This document shows, piece after piece, positions 52,206 through 62,463 of a stretch of 64,000 nt of DNA. The notes below the pieces were generated by a model. The model was not told the DNA's origin, did not search any database, and saw only the letters and a list, made by a program, of their open reading frames with translations. The stretch is from NCBI GenBank assembly GCA_963693085.1, contig OY856410.1:1393424863-1393488862 (forward strand), given 5' to 3'. Made by a program: the position numbers and the translations under genes. Each line of letters starts with the position of its first letter. Within the stretch, counting starts at the first letter, position 1. The DNA comes from Alisma plantago-aquatica (taxonomy: Eukaryota; Streptophyta; Magnoliopsida; Alismatales; Alismataceae).

Positions 52206-52491
52206 TGTAATGATCGGGCCCACTTCCCTAAGCTCTAGTAGAGTTTTAGGAATGATGACTGACCCCACAGATCACCACTAGCCTTAACTGTGCACTTTAT
52301 CCTCAGTCACGCGCAAGCCGGGGTCAACTTCCTGACTGGTCACCCATCCTAGTACTACTCCAAGTTGAGCACGCTTAACTATGGAGTTCTTTAGTGATGG
52401 GCTCCCAAAAAAGGAGGTGCGGTGATATGGGTAGTTCAATCATTCCTTTTAAGATCATTATATCCAAGGCCTCAAATCCTGGGACGTTACA
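52206..52491 (-). repeat. Cassandra 3' LTR
   Basis: 286 bp, near-identical to 52744-53034. Contains the better-preserved 5S-derived block. Confidence 0.9.
52321..52436 (-). promoter_or_regulatory. 5S rRNA-derived Pol III promoter in Cassandra 3' LTR
   Basis: On the minus strand it retains the 5S A-box region AGTTAAGCGTGCT and the C-box region AGTAGTACTAGGATGGGTGACC (about 52334-52377). The 5' part is diverged. It is a 5S-like promoter and not a 5S gene: the 5S acceptor ends are not intact. Confidence 0.85.
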
Positions 52492-52743
52492 ATCTCCCCC
52501 ACTTAAACTCTTGACGTCCTCATCAAGGCTTAATTATATGGCCTCATAATATGGCCCCATTTCAGTGTAGATCCACAATGGCCCATGGACACCCAACTCC
52601 CGATCACGGAATACCAGTGCAAGGGTGGCTACATCACCATGGACAACCCTTTCCTACATGCCTGGACCGCACGACTCAAGACTGGCATGCCACATGTCCA
52701 TGTGGGCCCCACCTACTAGAGGATAATTGGCTCCGATACCATT
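52492..52743 (-). mobile_element. Cassandra internal region
   Basis: 252 bp, non-coding. PBS on the minus strand is TGGTATCGGAGCC (52729-52741), complementary to initiator tRNA-Met with one change. The PPT on the minus strand is AAGTGGGGGAGAT, abutting the 3' LTR. Confidence 0.88.
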
Positions 52744-53034
52744 TGTAATGCTTGGGTCCACTGCCCTAGGCTCTAGTAGAGTTTTAGGAACAATGACTGG
52801 CCCCACAGACGACCACTAGCCTTAATTGCATGCTTTATCCTCACTCACGCGCAAGCCGGGGTCAACTTCCCGACTGGTCACCCATCCTAGCACTACTCCA
52901 AGCTGAGCACACTTAACTATAGAGTTCTTTAGTGATGGGCTCCCAGAAAAGGAGGTGCACCTTGGTGATATCGGTAGTCCAATCATTCTTTTTAAGATCA
53001 TTATATCCAAGGCCTCAAATCTTAGGACGTTACA
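52744..53034 (-). repeat. Cassandra 5' LTR
   Basis: 291 bp. The 5S-derived block lies at about 52860-52972 (minus) and retains AGTTAAGTGTGCT, a CpG-decayed A-box, and GGATGGGTGACC. Confidence 0.9.
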
Positions 53035-54467
53035 ATCTCTTGGTTGGCCAAGAGAAGTTACTCATTCTCAAACATCTCCTGCTGATTGTAATACAACTGT
53101 CCTTGGATATCGTAGATGTCTGCCAAGGTTGTTGTATACTATTGTTGTCCTTGTTGTATCTCCTGCAACATGCCATACATTGTTTCCATGGAGTATGGGT
53201 CGTCTACCTATGATGGCGGGGGAGAAGAAGAACTAGAGGATGCATAAGGTCATGTACGCTTGTGTGAAACCTATATTCTCGTGATAGGGATGGTTGGTTC
53301 CTCCTCCTCTTCATCGTTTTGCTCCTATTGTTCTTCTTGAGATTCATCTTCTTCCTCTTTCTCCTATGAAGAGCTATTAACAGGACATTTCATGAGATGG
53401 ATTTCTTACAAGTCAAAGATGGCATCAGGAAGTGCCCTCTCCTAGTATTTTTCACATGTTGTACAACATGCATACAATATACCTTGACATGTGTTGAGGA
53501 GGCCAGATCTCTTGAAGTGCTTCATGTCTAACTTTGGCATAGCCTTCAAAGATTTGAAGTTGGAGAAGTTGAGGTTGAGATAGATGGCTATTGGTGTGAT
53601 CAATCATCCAAAATGAATGGGAGGTTTCCTCTGCACTTGTTGCTTCACCCCATCATGTGGCAAAGGAAGAAGGCATAAAAATATATGTTCTATGGTCCCA
53701 GTTTGAGTAGTTTGTAGAGAAAATAGAAGTCAATGTGTTGGGTTTTCCCATGTCCCTGACTTGATTTACCAAATATGGTGTTGGTGAGGAGGCTATGAAG
53801 AATATGAGTAAAAGGGTGCTCGACGTCGGTGAGGGAATTTGAGTGCCAATTAATGTGATATCCTGTAGAACCTCTGCCAAGAGCTCCCATGTCACCTTAA
53901 AGTTGAAATTGGCAAGCACACAAAATTCTTCCCCCATTGGACATCTAGAGATGGCATTGAATTCACTTAGTGAGAGTTGGAAGTCAATGGTTAACATGTG
54001 TAAGATGACACATCCTTCTCTCCATACTTCCCCATGCTCAGAGAGAACACATATATTCAGCGATTCTAGTAATTTGTAGATAATGTTTGGGAAGGTGAGC
54101 CAATCACCAAAGAATTGGTGACTGACATTGAGCCCCTGATGTTGGAAAACTTGACGGAGATTGTTCGTGAAGCTGATGGAGTCAAGAAATGCACAGTCTA
54201 TGTACCGTGTTGCATGGATCTCCCTCTTCTACAGGTCTTCATAGATCTTTCGCACATTGGCATTGGGGTGAGAGATTCATCTTGGCTTGGGGATCAAGTT
54301 GGGAATGCCCGCCAATGAAGATGCTTCTCTCCTTGTCTCCATCTCTAATGAGAGAAAGGGATTAAGAAAGAGAGTGTTTGGAGTACTCTCTAAATGCTCA
54401 GAGATGCTCACACATGCTTTCTTGAAGGAAGAGTGGAGGAGTGAAGAAAAATGAATTCAACCCTCTC

Positions 54468-54475
54468 CTTATATA
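54468..54475 (-). promoter_or_regulatory. Candidate internal promoter of Ath-B 3' ORF (TATA box)
   Basis: Minus strand CCTATATAAGGAG is a good plant TATA box, 126 bp upstream of the ORF ATG (54342). A pyrimidine-rich leader lies between, and a dense palindrome cluster lies immediately upstream. Position and sequence are seen; promoter activity is inferred. Confidence 0.55.
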
Positions 54476-54483
54476 GGTAGTGT

Positions 54484-55110
54484 TGCGGTCCTACCGTCGC
54501 ATCGGTAGTATTGAGTTGAAGTCAGTACTACTGACTTTGCATCTTGAATCCAATCTCAGTTCTACTGACGGTCCCAATTTTCTGATGTCATTGACATGGA
54601 TCACATGGTGTCGATAGTACGGATGGGCCGTCGGTAAAACTGACATTTGTCACGAATTGGTAGTACTGACTGTTAGATGTGAAGAGTATTGATCGTTGGA
54701 TTGTGCTTATGTGGATCCCGAGTATTTGGATGTCGATAGTATTGACTTTTTGGTTGGTAGTACTCACTCATTCAAATTTTTCAGTGCTTCCGAGCAGAAG
54801 TCAATATTCTATAACTAGAGCACGCCTCTTCATTAGTACTACTAACTTTGTGTCGGTAGTCCCGAGTCCTTATCAGTTACTTGGCTCTTTTCTCTCCAGA
54901 AAGTCAATGATACTAACTTATGGGTCAGTAGTATTGAGTTAATTTGCCAAAATTGCTCAGATTCCCTATGATTTTTCTAGTACTATCGACTTTGATGTTG
55001 GTAGTATCAAGTTGTTTAGTCAAAGTTGGTCTTTGTCCATGTGACTCCATTGGTAGTACCGACTTATGGTCGGTAGTACTGACGGGTACTCAGCCTGCAC
55101 ACCACACAAA
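54484..55110. repeat. Cluster of GTCAGTACTGAC-type palindromes between integrase and 3' ORF
   Basis: About fourteen degenerate copies of (T)CGGTAGTACTGAC and its complement occur in 600 bp. They include an inverted pair GTCAGTA-C-TACTGAC at 54521-54535 and closely spaced copies at 55050-55085. A shorter remnant lies in Ath-C at 62490-62590. It lies immediately upstream (minus strand) of the TATA box at 54475. Confidence 0.75.
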
Positions 55111-55139
55111 ATTGATCAAGTTACCTTTTTTACATAAAG

Positions 55140-56340
55140 ACTTATAAACAAAAACTAAAGCTATGAAACTACAAAAGTGAATGTAAAGAACAAAAAAAGT
55201 TGGGTTGACTCCCAACAAGCACCCTTATTTTATGTCATACGCTTGACATTCCTAATTGAGGTGTTAGTGCATCTCAATGAGCTTCAACTCCTCCTCTTTC
55301 CTCACCACATCTCCCCCAAAGTCGTGTTTAAGTTGTTGGACATTAACAAGGAATGGTTTAGCCGCATTGCTTATTTCTACCGCCCCATGGGGAAATACCT
55401 TAACTAGATCAAAACGTACACTCCATCTAGACCTTAACTTACCAGGATGCTATTTCAATCTAGAATTGAAAAGAAGAAACTTCTATCCTGGAGTGAAAGC
55501 CATATGTAGGATGTGGCGATCATGGATCTTTTTGGTTCTTTATTTATATATCCTTGAGCTTTCATGTGCATCAAATCTAAGCTCATCTATCTCATTCATT
55601 TCTAACATCCTTTTTCTTCCTGTGGCATCCAAATTGTAGCTCAATTTCCTCAATGCCCATCTAGCTTTGTGCTCTAACTCTACCAATAAGTGACATGCTC
55701 TCTCATATACCAACCTAAAAGGAGTGATTCCTATAGGCGTCTTATAGGTTGTCTTATACACCCTCAAAGAATCATTGAGCAACATACTACAATTTGTCAT
55801 ATTAGTGGAGACTTTCTTTTCTAAGATTTTCTTGATCTCTCTATTAAACACCTAAAAGGGTTTGGGGATGGTATGGAATACCTATCCTGTGTCTCACTCC
55901 ATACTAAAAAATGCCCCAAATTTCTTATTGGTGAAATGAGATCCACCATCACTAATGATCCTAGGCACCTCAAACCTATAAAAAATGTGATCCTTCACAA
56001 ACCTACATACAACTTGAGCGTCATTGGTGTGGGTTGGAATTTATTTTACCCACTTAGACACATAGTCAACAAAAAGTAATATATAGAGATTAGTGTTTGA
56101 AGACACGAATGGGCCATAAAATCAATTCCACATAAATCAAACACCTCAACTTCTTGAAAGACATTCAAAGGCATTTCGTATCTTTTCTAGATATTACCTT
56201 CAAGTTGACATGAGTCACAACAATGTGCAAAGTTATATGCATCTTTAAAAAGCATCGACCAATAAAAACCACATTCTAAGACCTTAGATGTAGTCCTAGA
56301 ACTAGCATGATGACCCGCAGTAGGTAAAGAATTATAGTGT
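55140..56340 (-). pseudogene. Ath-B integrase remnant
   Basis: Zinc finger near 56190-56340 (HYNSLPTAGHH, then CCDSCQ). The core is decayed between 55860 and 56190. The C-terminal half is open at 55540-55851 and contains the Athila block YKTPIGITPFRLVYERACHL followed by ELEHKARWA. Beyond it, the LLFNSRLK/GKLRSRW and HGAVEI motifs of the integrase C-terminus can be read near 55385-55500 in shifted frames. Integrase would insert the cDNA; this copy is dead. Confidence 0.85.
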
Positions 56341-56990
56341 GCTAATATGCTCTCAAACTCGCATTCTGGCACACATTCCCTCATAATACCATCCCTACAT
56401 TGCTTGAGCAAAATGGGATCATCCCAAATATAATACCTTAATGAGTGGAATAATTTATTCTTCTCCTGGTAACCCCAATCTTTGCTTTTCATAGAAAAGA
56501 GTTGCACATCAGGGTATTCCTCCACTATAGGTATATATATGTCCTTTTCATCCACCCTTTCGAACCTAGATAGGTCATCAGCCACCACATTCTCAGTTCT
56601 TGCTTTGTCTTTAGTTTCAATATCAAATTCCTACAACAGCAATATCCATCTAATCAATCTAGGCTTTGCATCCTTTTTCTGCAACAAATACTTGATTGTT
56701 ACATGATCAATCCAAACTATTACCTTAGCCCTATCAAATACTGGCAGAACTTCTCAAAACCAAAAACTACCGCCAAAAGGTATTTTTCTATTATCGTGTA
56801 ATTCAACTGGGAATCATTAAGTGTTTTGGACACATAATAGATGATCATGAGGACCTTATCTTGACATTGGCCTAGAACAGCCCCCACTACATAAGATGAT
56901 GCATTACACATCAACTCAAATGGTTGACTCCAATCTAGAGCATGGACAACAGGTGCGGAGATCAGCTTCTCCTTTAACATCTCAAACGCC
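56341..56990 (-). pseudogene. Ath-B RNase H remnant
   Basis: Open stretch 56720-56980 carries FELMCNASSYVVGAVLGQ, where related elements have CDASDYAVGAVLGQ. Both acidic positions in this motif are changed (D to N, D to S). VADDLSR near 56560-56580 marks the end of the domain. It lacks about 20 codons present in Ath-C (NPWLANIVNYLA region). It would have degraded RNA in RNA-DNA hybrids. Confidence 0.85.
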
Positions 56991-57850
56991 TTTACACATC
57001 ACTTGTCAAGATTAAAATCAACATCCTTTTCTAACAATTCAGAGAGAGGTTTGACAACTTTCAAAAAATCCTATATAAATATTTGGTAGAACCAAGCATG
57101 CCCTAAAAAGCTCCTCAATCCCTTCACCTATGATGTTGGAGGTATCTTGTAGATGACTTCTATCTTTACCGAATCCACCTCCATTCATTTATTGGACACC
57201 TTGTGTCTCAAAACAATTCCCTCACTCACCATCATATGACATTTTTTGTAGTTCAAAACTAAGTGAGTGTCCTCACAGCTCTGCAACACCTTATAAAGAT
57301 GGGAAAGACAATCCTCAAATGATTCCTCATAAACAAAAAAAAATCATCTATGAATACCTCCAAACATCGCTCTACCATACAAGAGAAAATGACGAGCATG
57401 CATCGCTAGAAAGTAGTTGGTATGTTACAAAGACCGAACGACATTCGACGATACGTGAAGGTGCCATAAGGACAAGGAAAGGTAGACTTATCTTGATATT
57501 ATGGCTCGATATAAATCTGGTTGTATCTAAAATAGCCATTGAGAAAACAAAAATGAGAGCGGCCGGCGAGTCGCACAAGAGTTTGATCAATAAAAGGGAG
57601 ACATAAATGATGCTTCAAAGTGGCAAACTAATTGAGTCAAAATTAATTCTGCATTTGAGTAAGTTGTGACTGTTATCCCACCTTTCTTAGGAACCACCTG
57701 AGTTGGGCTTACCCAAGTCGAGTCAGAGATAGCATATATAATACCTATAGATAAAAGTTTCATTACCTCTTTATTTAATACCTTAGTCAGGATGGGGTTG
57801 ATTCATTGTTGAAGTTTCATGATTGGCTCATCTCCCTCCTCCAATCTGAT
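56991..57850 (-). pseudogene. Ath-B reverse transcriptase remnant
   Basis: RT motifs scattered over several frames: the catalytic FIDD survives at about 57340-57357 (EVFIDDF), with NYKKCHMM-type and FLGHAWF-type segments to its left. Many stops and shifts. The N-terminal lead-in is in the open frame ending at 57803. Confidence 0.8.
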
Positions 57851-58708
57851 CTTGTGTTGGCAAAAACTAGGGGAGATCCCCTTTATGTCTACCATAGACC
57901 ATCTGAATGCTCCCTGGTGGTTTTTCAGAACCATAAGCAGATGCTCCCCTTCTTGAATTCTTAGTGAAGATGATATGATAACTGGAAGATTCTCCTTTGC
58001 TCCCAAGAAAGTGTACTTCAAGTGTGGTTCTAGTGGCTTCAGCTCTAGCTCCGAGGGACTCAGCAAATAAGGGACGAAAGGTATAGGGGGTGGTCCTAGA
58101 TCCTCGAAGTGCTTGGTGTAATAATGTGGTAGTACCTTGAGAAATAAGACACACTCCTCTAGCGAACTAGATCGACTACAGTCATCCATCCGATTCATAA
58201 GGCACACTTCTAATGAAAATTGTGGATATGCTTGCATTAAAGTGAAAGAAGTTGCATCTTCAATTGTTGCTGGGAAGCATTCCTCCTCCTCCTCATCAGG
58301 ATACTGAATGACCTTTGTCAAAGAAATTTCTTTTGTGTTTTCCAAGAGATAAACCGCCAATGTGCCTTTATGGACCTGTGTCATCACATGAGCCATATCA
58401 ACAAATGGCTTTCCCAGAAATAATGACACTTTTTCTTGGACTTGTTGCAGCATGTGACATTGTTCCTTCCCCTTGGCCGTATGTGTAGGCTCGGGCATCA
58501 AGATTTCAAAATGCTCTTCTCTATTGCCCAATGTCAGTTTTCCTCTACCCATCTCTTGAATCATATCATTTGTGGCTAGGAATGGCCTTCTAAGTAATAA
58601 TTCATTGCCTTGATCATCTTGCATCTCCATGAAAATAAAGTCTGTAGGAAATATAAATGTATCCACCTTGACAAGAACATCCTCACAAATACTATAGGGC
58701 CTCACCAT
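57803..58708 (-). pseudogene. Ath-B protease C-terminus to RT N-terminus (301-codon open stretch)
   Basis: Longest open stretch in Ath-B. It begins with the protease C-terminal half (ICEDVLVKVDTFIFPTDFIF, then LLRRPFLA, where ILGRPFLA is usual). It continues through the acidic linker and reaches the RT lead-in (LKNHQGAFRWSMVDIKGISP, then HKIRLEEGDEP), ending at a stop where RT proper begins. Homology is to Athila polyproteins. Confidence 0.82.
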
Positions 58709-58974
58709 TGAGTTGTCTGCAACTTTATGGTCATATTACTCTTCCTTGACTCCTTAATACCTAGATTCTTGAGCATGGTCAAGGGTATGAGATTTATGCT
58801 AGCCACTAAGTTGCATAAATCACCTCCATGTTTTGTCCTCCCGATGTAACACGAGATGTTGAAACAACCCATATCCTGCCTTTTTGGTGGTAATGTTCCC
58901 AAAATAAAAGTATTGACTTGGTCCTTAAGAACTAGCACCTCATAATCATCTATCGCCCTCTTCTTGTTGATCAA
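58702..58974 (-). pseudogene. Ath-B protease N-terminal half, catalytic Asp lost
   Basis: Shows LPPKRQDMGCFNISCYIG and LCNLVASINLIPL. The expected catalytic motif is LCDLGASINLMPL, so Asp is replaced by Asn and the neighbouring Gly by Val. The following NLGIKESRKSNMTIKL matches the family. A frameshift joins it to the next open stretch. Confidence 0.85.
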
Positions 58975-60800
58975 GTCCTTTAGAAATTATCTATAGGTGG
59001 GATTCTACTCAATTGCATCTATGAGCGGAATGTTGACACAAAGCTTTCTAAAATTGTCTAGGAACTTCTAAAATTTCTTGTCAACCTTCTAAGCTTTTAA
59101 CCTATTAGGGAATGGAACTGGCTTCACCACCTTCCTCTAGTGAGATGGGACAGAAGCCTCGTTCCTTGGATCATCAAGTTCATGATTTTTTGCATCAACT
59201 AACTTGTCTTGTTGCATTATCTGGCTCAATTGAATCAACTATTGTATCAATCACAGGTGAGACTTTATAATCTTCTTTGTCCTTTGTCTCTGGAACCATC
59301 TTCTTCTCATTCAAAAAATTCTTCCCACTATGTAGCATCACTTCTTTTACATTTTGATTGTCACTAGGTATGTTGGTGTTTCCTGGGAACCCCTGCTGTA
59401 TAGGTTTCTTCAAGGACGCAACCTCTACCGCAATCTAAGAAATTCGTGTCTCAATGTTGTGAATTTGTGCTCCTTGATTCTGTAGCTCCCTTTGAGTATG
59501 GCCAACCAGAACTTCATTCTAGATGACTAGCTTACCCAACATGTCCTCTATGCAGTCTATCTTACTAGGGCCTTTGTCCTGTTGGTATTGTTGTTTTGGA
59601 ACACCCTATTGTGGCATGCCTTACTGAGCTTGGGAAGGGTCCTCCTGGAAATTATTGGCATCCCTCCAAGAGAACTTGGGGTCTTTTATCCATGAGTAGT
59701 CTTTGCCCCTATAGTTTAGGTATCGTGCAAACTTGCACTCCTCGTCTTCTCTTTTAGAAGAGTTTCCATCCTTTTGACACAACTTCTCAGCTATCAAGTC
59801 CAATTTTTCATTTTGTGTAGAAATTGCCTTGGACTCTCCAATGCTTTTAACAGATGTTAGATGTTCACATTATTCTCCCCATGATTGGTTCTTAGCCATT
59901 TTTTTTCAAGATCTCATGGAATTGGGATGGGTTATCATTGAGGAAGAAGCTCATCCCTGCACTGTCCAGTGTGGTCCTTTCCTCCTGATGTAACCCATAA
60001 CAAAAAATCTTTGTCTGGCCTAAAAAGTCGATACCATCATGAGGGACCTTCCTCAGCAAGTCCTAGAACCTCTCTCATGCCTCAGAATATGACTCCTCTT
60101 CTTATTGTTTGAAGTTGTAGATCTATTTGGTCAACTCGTTTATCTTCTGAGGGGGGAAATAGTGCTCTAAGAAGGCGTCAATCATTTGATCCCAAGTCTC
60201 AATACATTCATCTTCTAGGTTGTAGAACCAAGACTTTGCACAATCTTCCAGTAACAACTAAAAAGATTTTGAACCAAGACTTTGCACCATCTTCCAATGA
60301 CAACTGAAAAGACTTTGAGTAGATGGCAATCATTGACACTCTATCTATCTTCACCAGTCACAGCTTTCGATGAAATTGTTGATGCGCGTCACCACATCTT
60401 CAATACTGTGGCCATGGAAAGCTTATTGTGTGACCAATGCCACTAGCCCAAGATCTATCGTGTAGCTGCCCACATTATTGCTTGTCACTTGATTGGCCCA
60501 AGTTGAGCTATTGAGAAAGATGCCTTGATCTTCTCCCAAATTGTCTTCTCTTCTTCTTCCATCTCTGGTTGTTCTTCTAGTTCTTCTTGTAGAGGTATTT
60601 GAGTGTTCGGTAGTGGAGTAGGATGTGGAGTTGGAATCAACCTTCCCCTAGAGTTACCAAACTCCCTTCCTTGGCGTAAGAGCTAAGCTTGACTTAAGCC
60701 TCATAATGATGAATCCTCATACTCATGAGGTTTTGTGTGCACCATGCACTAGTACCTGAAATTGTTGAAAATAATGTGAGGACGGGTACTAATGATTGAC
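58975..60800 (-). pseudogene. Ath-B gag remnant
   Basis: Retrotrans_gag motifs can be read on the minus strand near 60030-60240 (AKSWFYNLEDECIETWDQM, then FLEHYFPPQKINEL), with in-frame stops. C-terminal gag pieces are open at 59621-59803 (NYRGKDYSWIKDPKFSWRD) and 59195-59413 (NVKEVMLHSGKNF, the counterpart of ITLRSGK). A 46-bp tandem duplication (60227-60318) shifts the frame inside the gag core. Confidence 0.82.
60227..60318. repeat. 46-bp tandem duplication in Ath-B gag
   Basis: Two adjacent copies starting 'accaagactttgca' at 60227 and 60273, with a few differences. The length is not a multiple of three. Confidence 0.8.
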
Positions 60801-60900
60801 GAAATGATATTTATAATTCAGCATGAAAGGATGAAAATAAAAATAAAAAGTGTGGCCTAGAGTGGCTGATTACAACACTCGTAGTGTTGAATTTTCCATT

Positions 60901-60918
60901 TCTCCGGCAACGGTGCCA
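60901..60918 (-). promoter_or_regulatory. Ath-B primer-binding site (tRNA-Asp)
   Basis: Minus strand TGGCACCGTTGCCGGAGA, six bases (AGTTTT) after the LTR end. It matches the complement of the plant tRNA-Asp 3' end (TGGCGCCGTTGCCGGGGA) with two changes. Confidence 0.88.
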
Positions 60919-60924
60919 AAAACT

Positions 60925-61345
60925 TGGTAGGTATTTTCTATATGTCCTAAAACACAAGTGTACACTATTGGAGTAATATAGGCCAATAAGGCCCGGATAT
61001 TGAATACAGGGAAATGTTAAATTCGGAAACTACTACTAATTGTAATACAATTAGCTATATCGAGAAAACTTTGATTAGATTGTTTAATTACTAAAAATGT
61101 AGAAAGTAAATATAAATTACTGGTGATTAATCACAATTAGACAAAATTCCTTAGGATTGTGATTTTACCTCGATTAACATTGAAATTAACACTTAAAATT
61201 GTAATAATTATCTCTCCTAACCCTGGACTAAGATCCTATAGTAATAATTACCCACTCTCACAGCGTAATTCACTACCTAAGCTAATACCAATCCCACTCT
61301 TGTATCAATTGTGTGATTAGTTAGGTGCCTTATCAATAACTTTGG
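60925..61345 (-). repeat. Ath-B 5' LTR, truncated to its 3' part (R/U5-like)
   Basis: About 420 bp, collinear with the 3' part of the LTR at 61421-62463. It begins (minus strand) about 45-50 bp past the TATA-like position and about 10 bp before the AATAAA position of the other LTR copies, so it approximates R-U5. It is joined upstream directly to a tRNA-Asp relic instead of U3. Confidence 0.82.
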
Positions 61346-61414
61346 GTAGTATAGTGGTGAGTATTCCCGCCTGTCATGTAGGTGACCCGGGTTTGAACCC
61401 CGACAACGGTGCCA
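61346..61414 (+). tRNA. tRNA-Asp (GTC) relic, primer-derived pseudogene
   Basis: The 69 bases match tRNA-Asp from about nucleotide 7 to the 3' terminal CCA: D-arm GTAGTATAGTGG, anticodon loop CTGTCAT (anticodon GTC), T-arm GGGTTTGAACCCC and acceptor 3' strand CAACGGTGCCA. The encoded CCA is added after transcription in eukaryotes, so the copy came from mature tRNA. The six bases at the 5' end do not match and cannot form the acceptor stem. Most changes are CpG-type transitions. It lies exactly where a PBS should be, with the same AAAACT spacer to the LTR at 61421 as the real PBS has to its LTR. Not a functional tRNA gene. Confidence 0.88.
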
Positions 61415-61420
61415 AAAACT

Positions 61421-62463
61421 TGATAGTTACTTTTTATATGCCCTCAAATACAAGTGTACTCTATTGGAGTAATATAGGCCAATGAGGCCCGGATATCAAA
61501 CATGGGGAAACGTTAAATTTAAAAACTACTACTAACTATAATATGATCAACTAGACCTAGAAACTTTCATTGGATTGTTTAATTATTAAAAATATAGAAA
61601 GTAAATCTAATTCACTACTAATCAATCGCAATTAGATAGAATTCCTTAGGATTATGGTTTCACCTCAATTAAAATTGAAATTAACAATTATAATAGTAAT
61701 AATTATCTCTCCTGACCCTGGACTAATAGTCTTAGCAAGAATTATCAGTTCTCGCAACATAATTCACTACCTAAGCTAATATCAATCCCATTCTCATATA
61801 GATTGTGTTATTTGTTAGGTGCTTTATTGATAGCGCTAGATAGTCTCTTCATGTTCGTAAGTCACCTTTCTCAAAGGGCGATGTAAAACATGTATTTCTA
61901 TGAATTTCCAACAGTTAATTTCCTTTTTCAAAGCAATTAAAGGTCTAATTAACAACCTATGGTAATCAAACATGGATAGTTTATTGCAATCTCATAGAAA
62001 TAAGTCCAGAAATTGAGAGAAATTGATATATTACTGCATAAGAGTCAAACACAATGCATCACCGGGCTACTCCCTGGTCCTAAGGAATAAGGAGTTTAGC
62101 CCTACATGGTTTTCATGGTCAAAAACATAGGAGAGAAGAAGAAAAATGTGGGAAACATTAATGTAATTAAAGAACCCCTAAAGTAGATGGTCCAAAAGAT
62201 ATCTTCTTGCACATGTGACAAATTTCTACCTTTCGGCTACAAATTTGTCCATTGGAAGTGTCGGGATTGTCCAAAACGTGTTCTTCTTCTCTACTTTCTT
62301 CTCTCCTTTCTCTTGGATTTTGTCCAATGGAATTAGAATGTGATATCAGGTATGGCCGAATTCCCCCTAAGTCATAGAAGTTACTTAGGACAAAATAGAT
62401 CCTCAACTATCAGATTGACGCCATCTTTAGATTTGCCTAATCCCGACGAGTCGGTACTAATTG
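61421..62463 (-). repeat. Athila-like LTR (3' LTR of Ath-C, U3 5' part missing)
   Basis: Ends (minus) ...CTATCA, then AGTTTT, then the PBS/tRNA relic. Collinear with 1683-1902 + 29442-29712 + 49962-50507. At 62463 it breaks within GGTACT, a short sequence also found in the palindrome cluster, into Ath-C internal sequence, so the first about 1.4 kb of U3 is missing. Confidence 0.8.

Larger units (their letters stand above)
52206..53034 (-). mobile_element. Cassandra: Cassandra TRIM retrotransposon, complete
   Basis: 829-bp element with 5S rRNA-derived LTRs, read on the minus strand: 5' LTR 52744-53034, spacer TT, PBS 52729-52741, internal 252 bp, PPT next to 52491, 3' LTR 52206-52491. LTRs begin TGTAACGTCC and end CATTACA on the minus strand. 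Flanks ctctc (52201-52205) and atctc (53035-53039) fit a 5-bp duplication with one change. Cassandra is a known plant non-autonomous family whose LTRs carry a 5S-type Pol III promoter. Here it sits inside the C-terminal coding part of the Ath-B 3' ORF. Confidence 0.93.
52000..54342 (-). pseudogene. Ath-B 3' ORF (env-position), split by Cassandra
   Basis: Minus-strand ORF region from ATG at 54342-54340. The central domain resembles that of the TRG second ORF: the segment near 53690-53800 contains HSLLTNTIFGK, matching VLANTIFGR there. Downstream come a Glu/Asp-rich stretch (about 53280-53370), a helical Gln-rich tail (METMYGMLQEIQQGQQ, about 53110-53190) and, beyond the Cassandra insertion (52206-53034), a Pro-rich end (PHPPPPPM, about 52025-52050). 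Several frameshifts and stops break it. No clear signal peptide or transmembrane helix. A TATA box lies 126 bp upstream of the ATG. Confidence 0.7.

Noticed and set aside
52321..52436. 5S rRNA gene
   Set aside because: Only the internal promoter part resembles 5S rRNA, it occurs in both LTRs of a TRIM with PBS and PPT, and the 5S ends are missing.
54115..55639. Plus-strand open frames between 54115 and 55639
   Set aside because: They are antisense to the Athila 3' ORF, the palindrome cluster and integrase, which are read on the minus strand. They have no domains.
61346..61414. Functional nuclear tRNA-Asp gene
   Set aside because: The acceptor 5' strand is absent, CCA is encoded, the anticodon stem is damaged, and it lies at an LTR/PBS junction.
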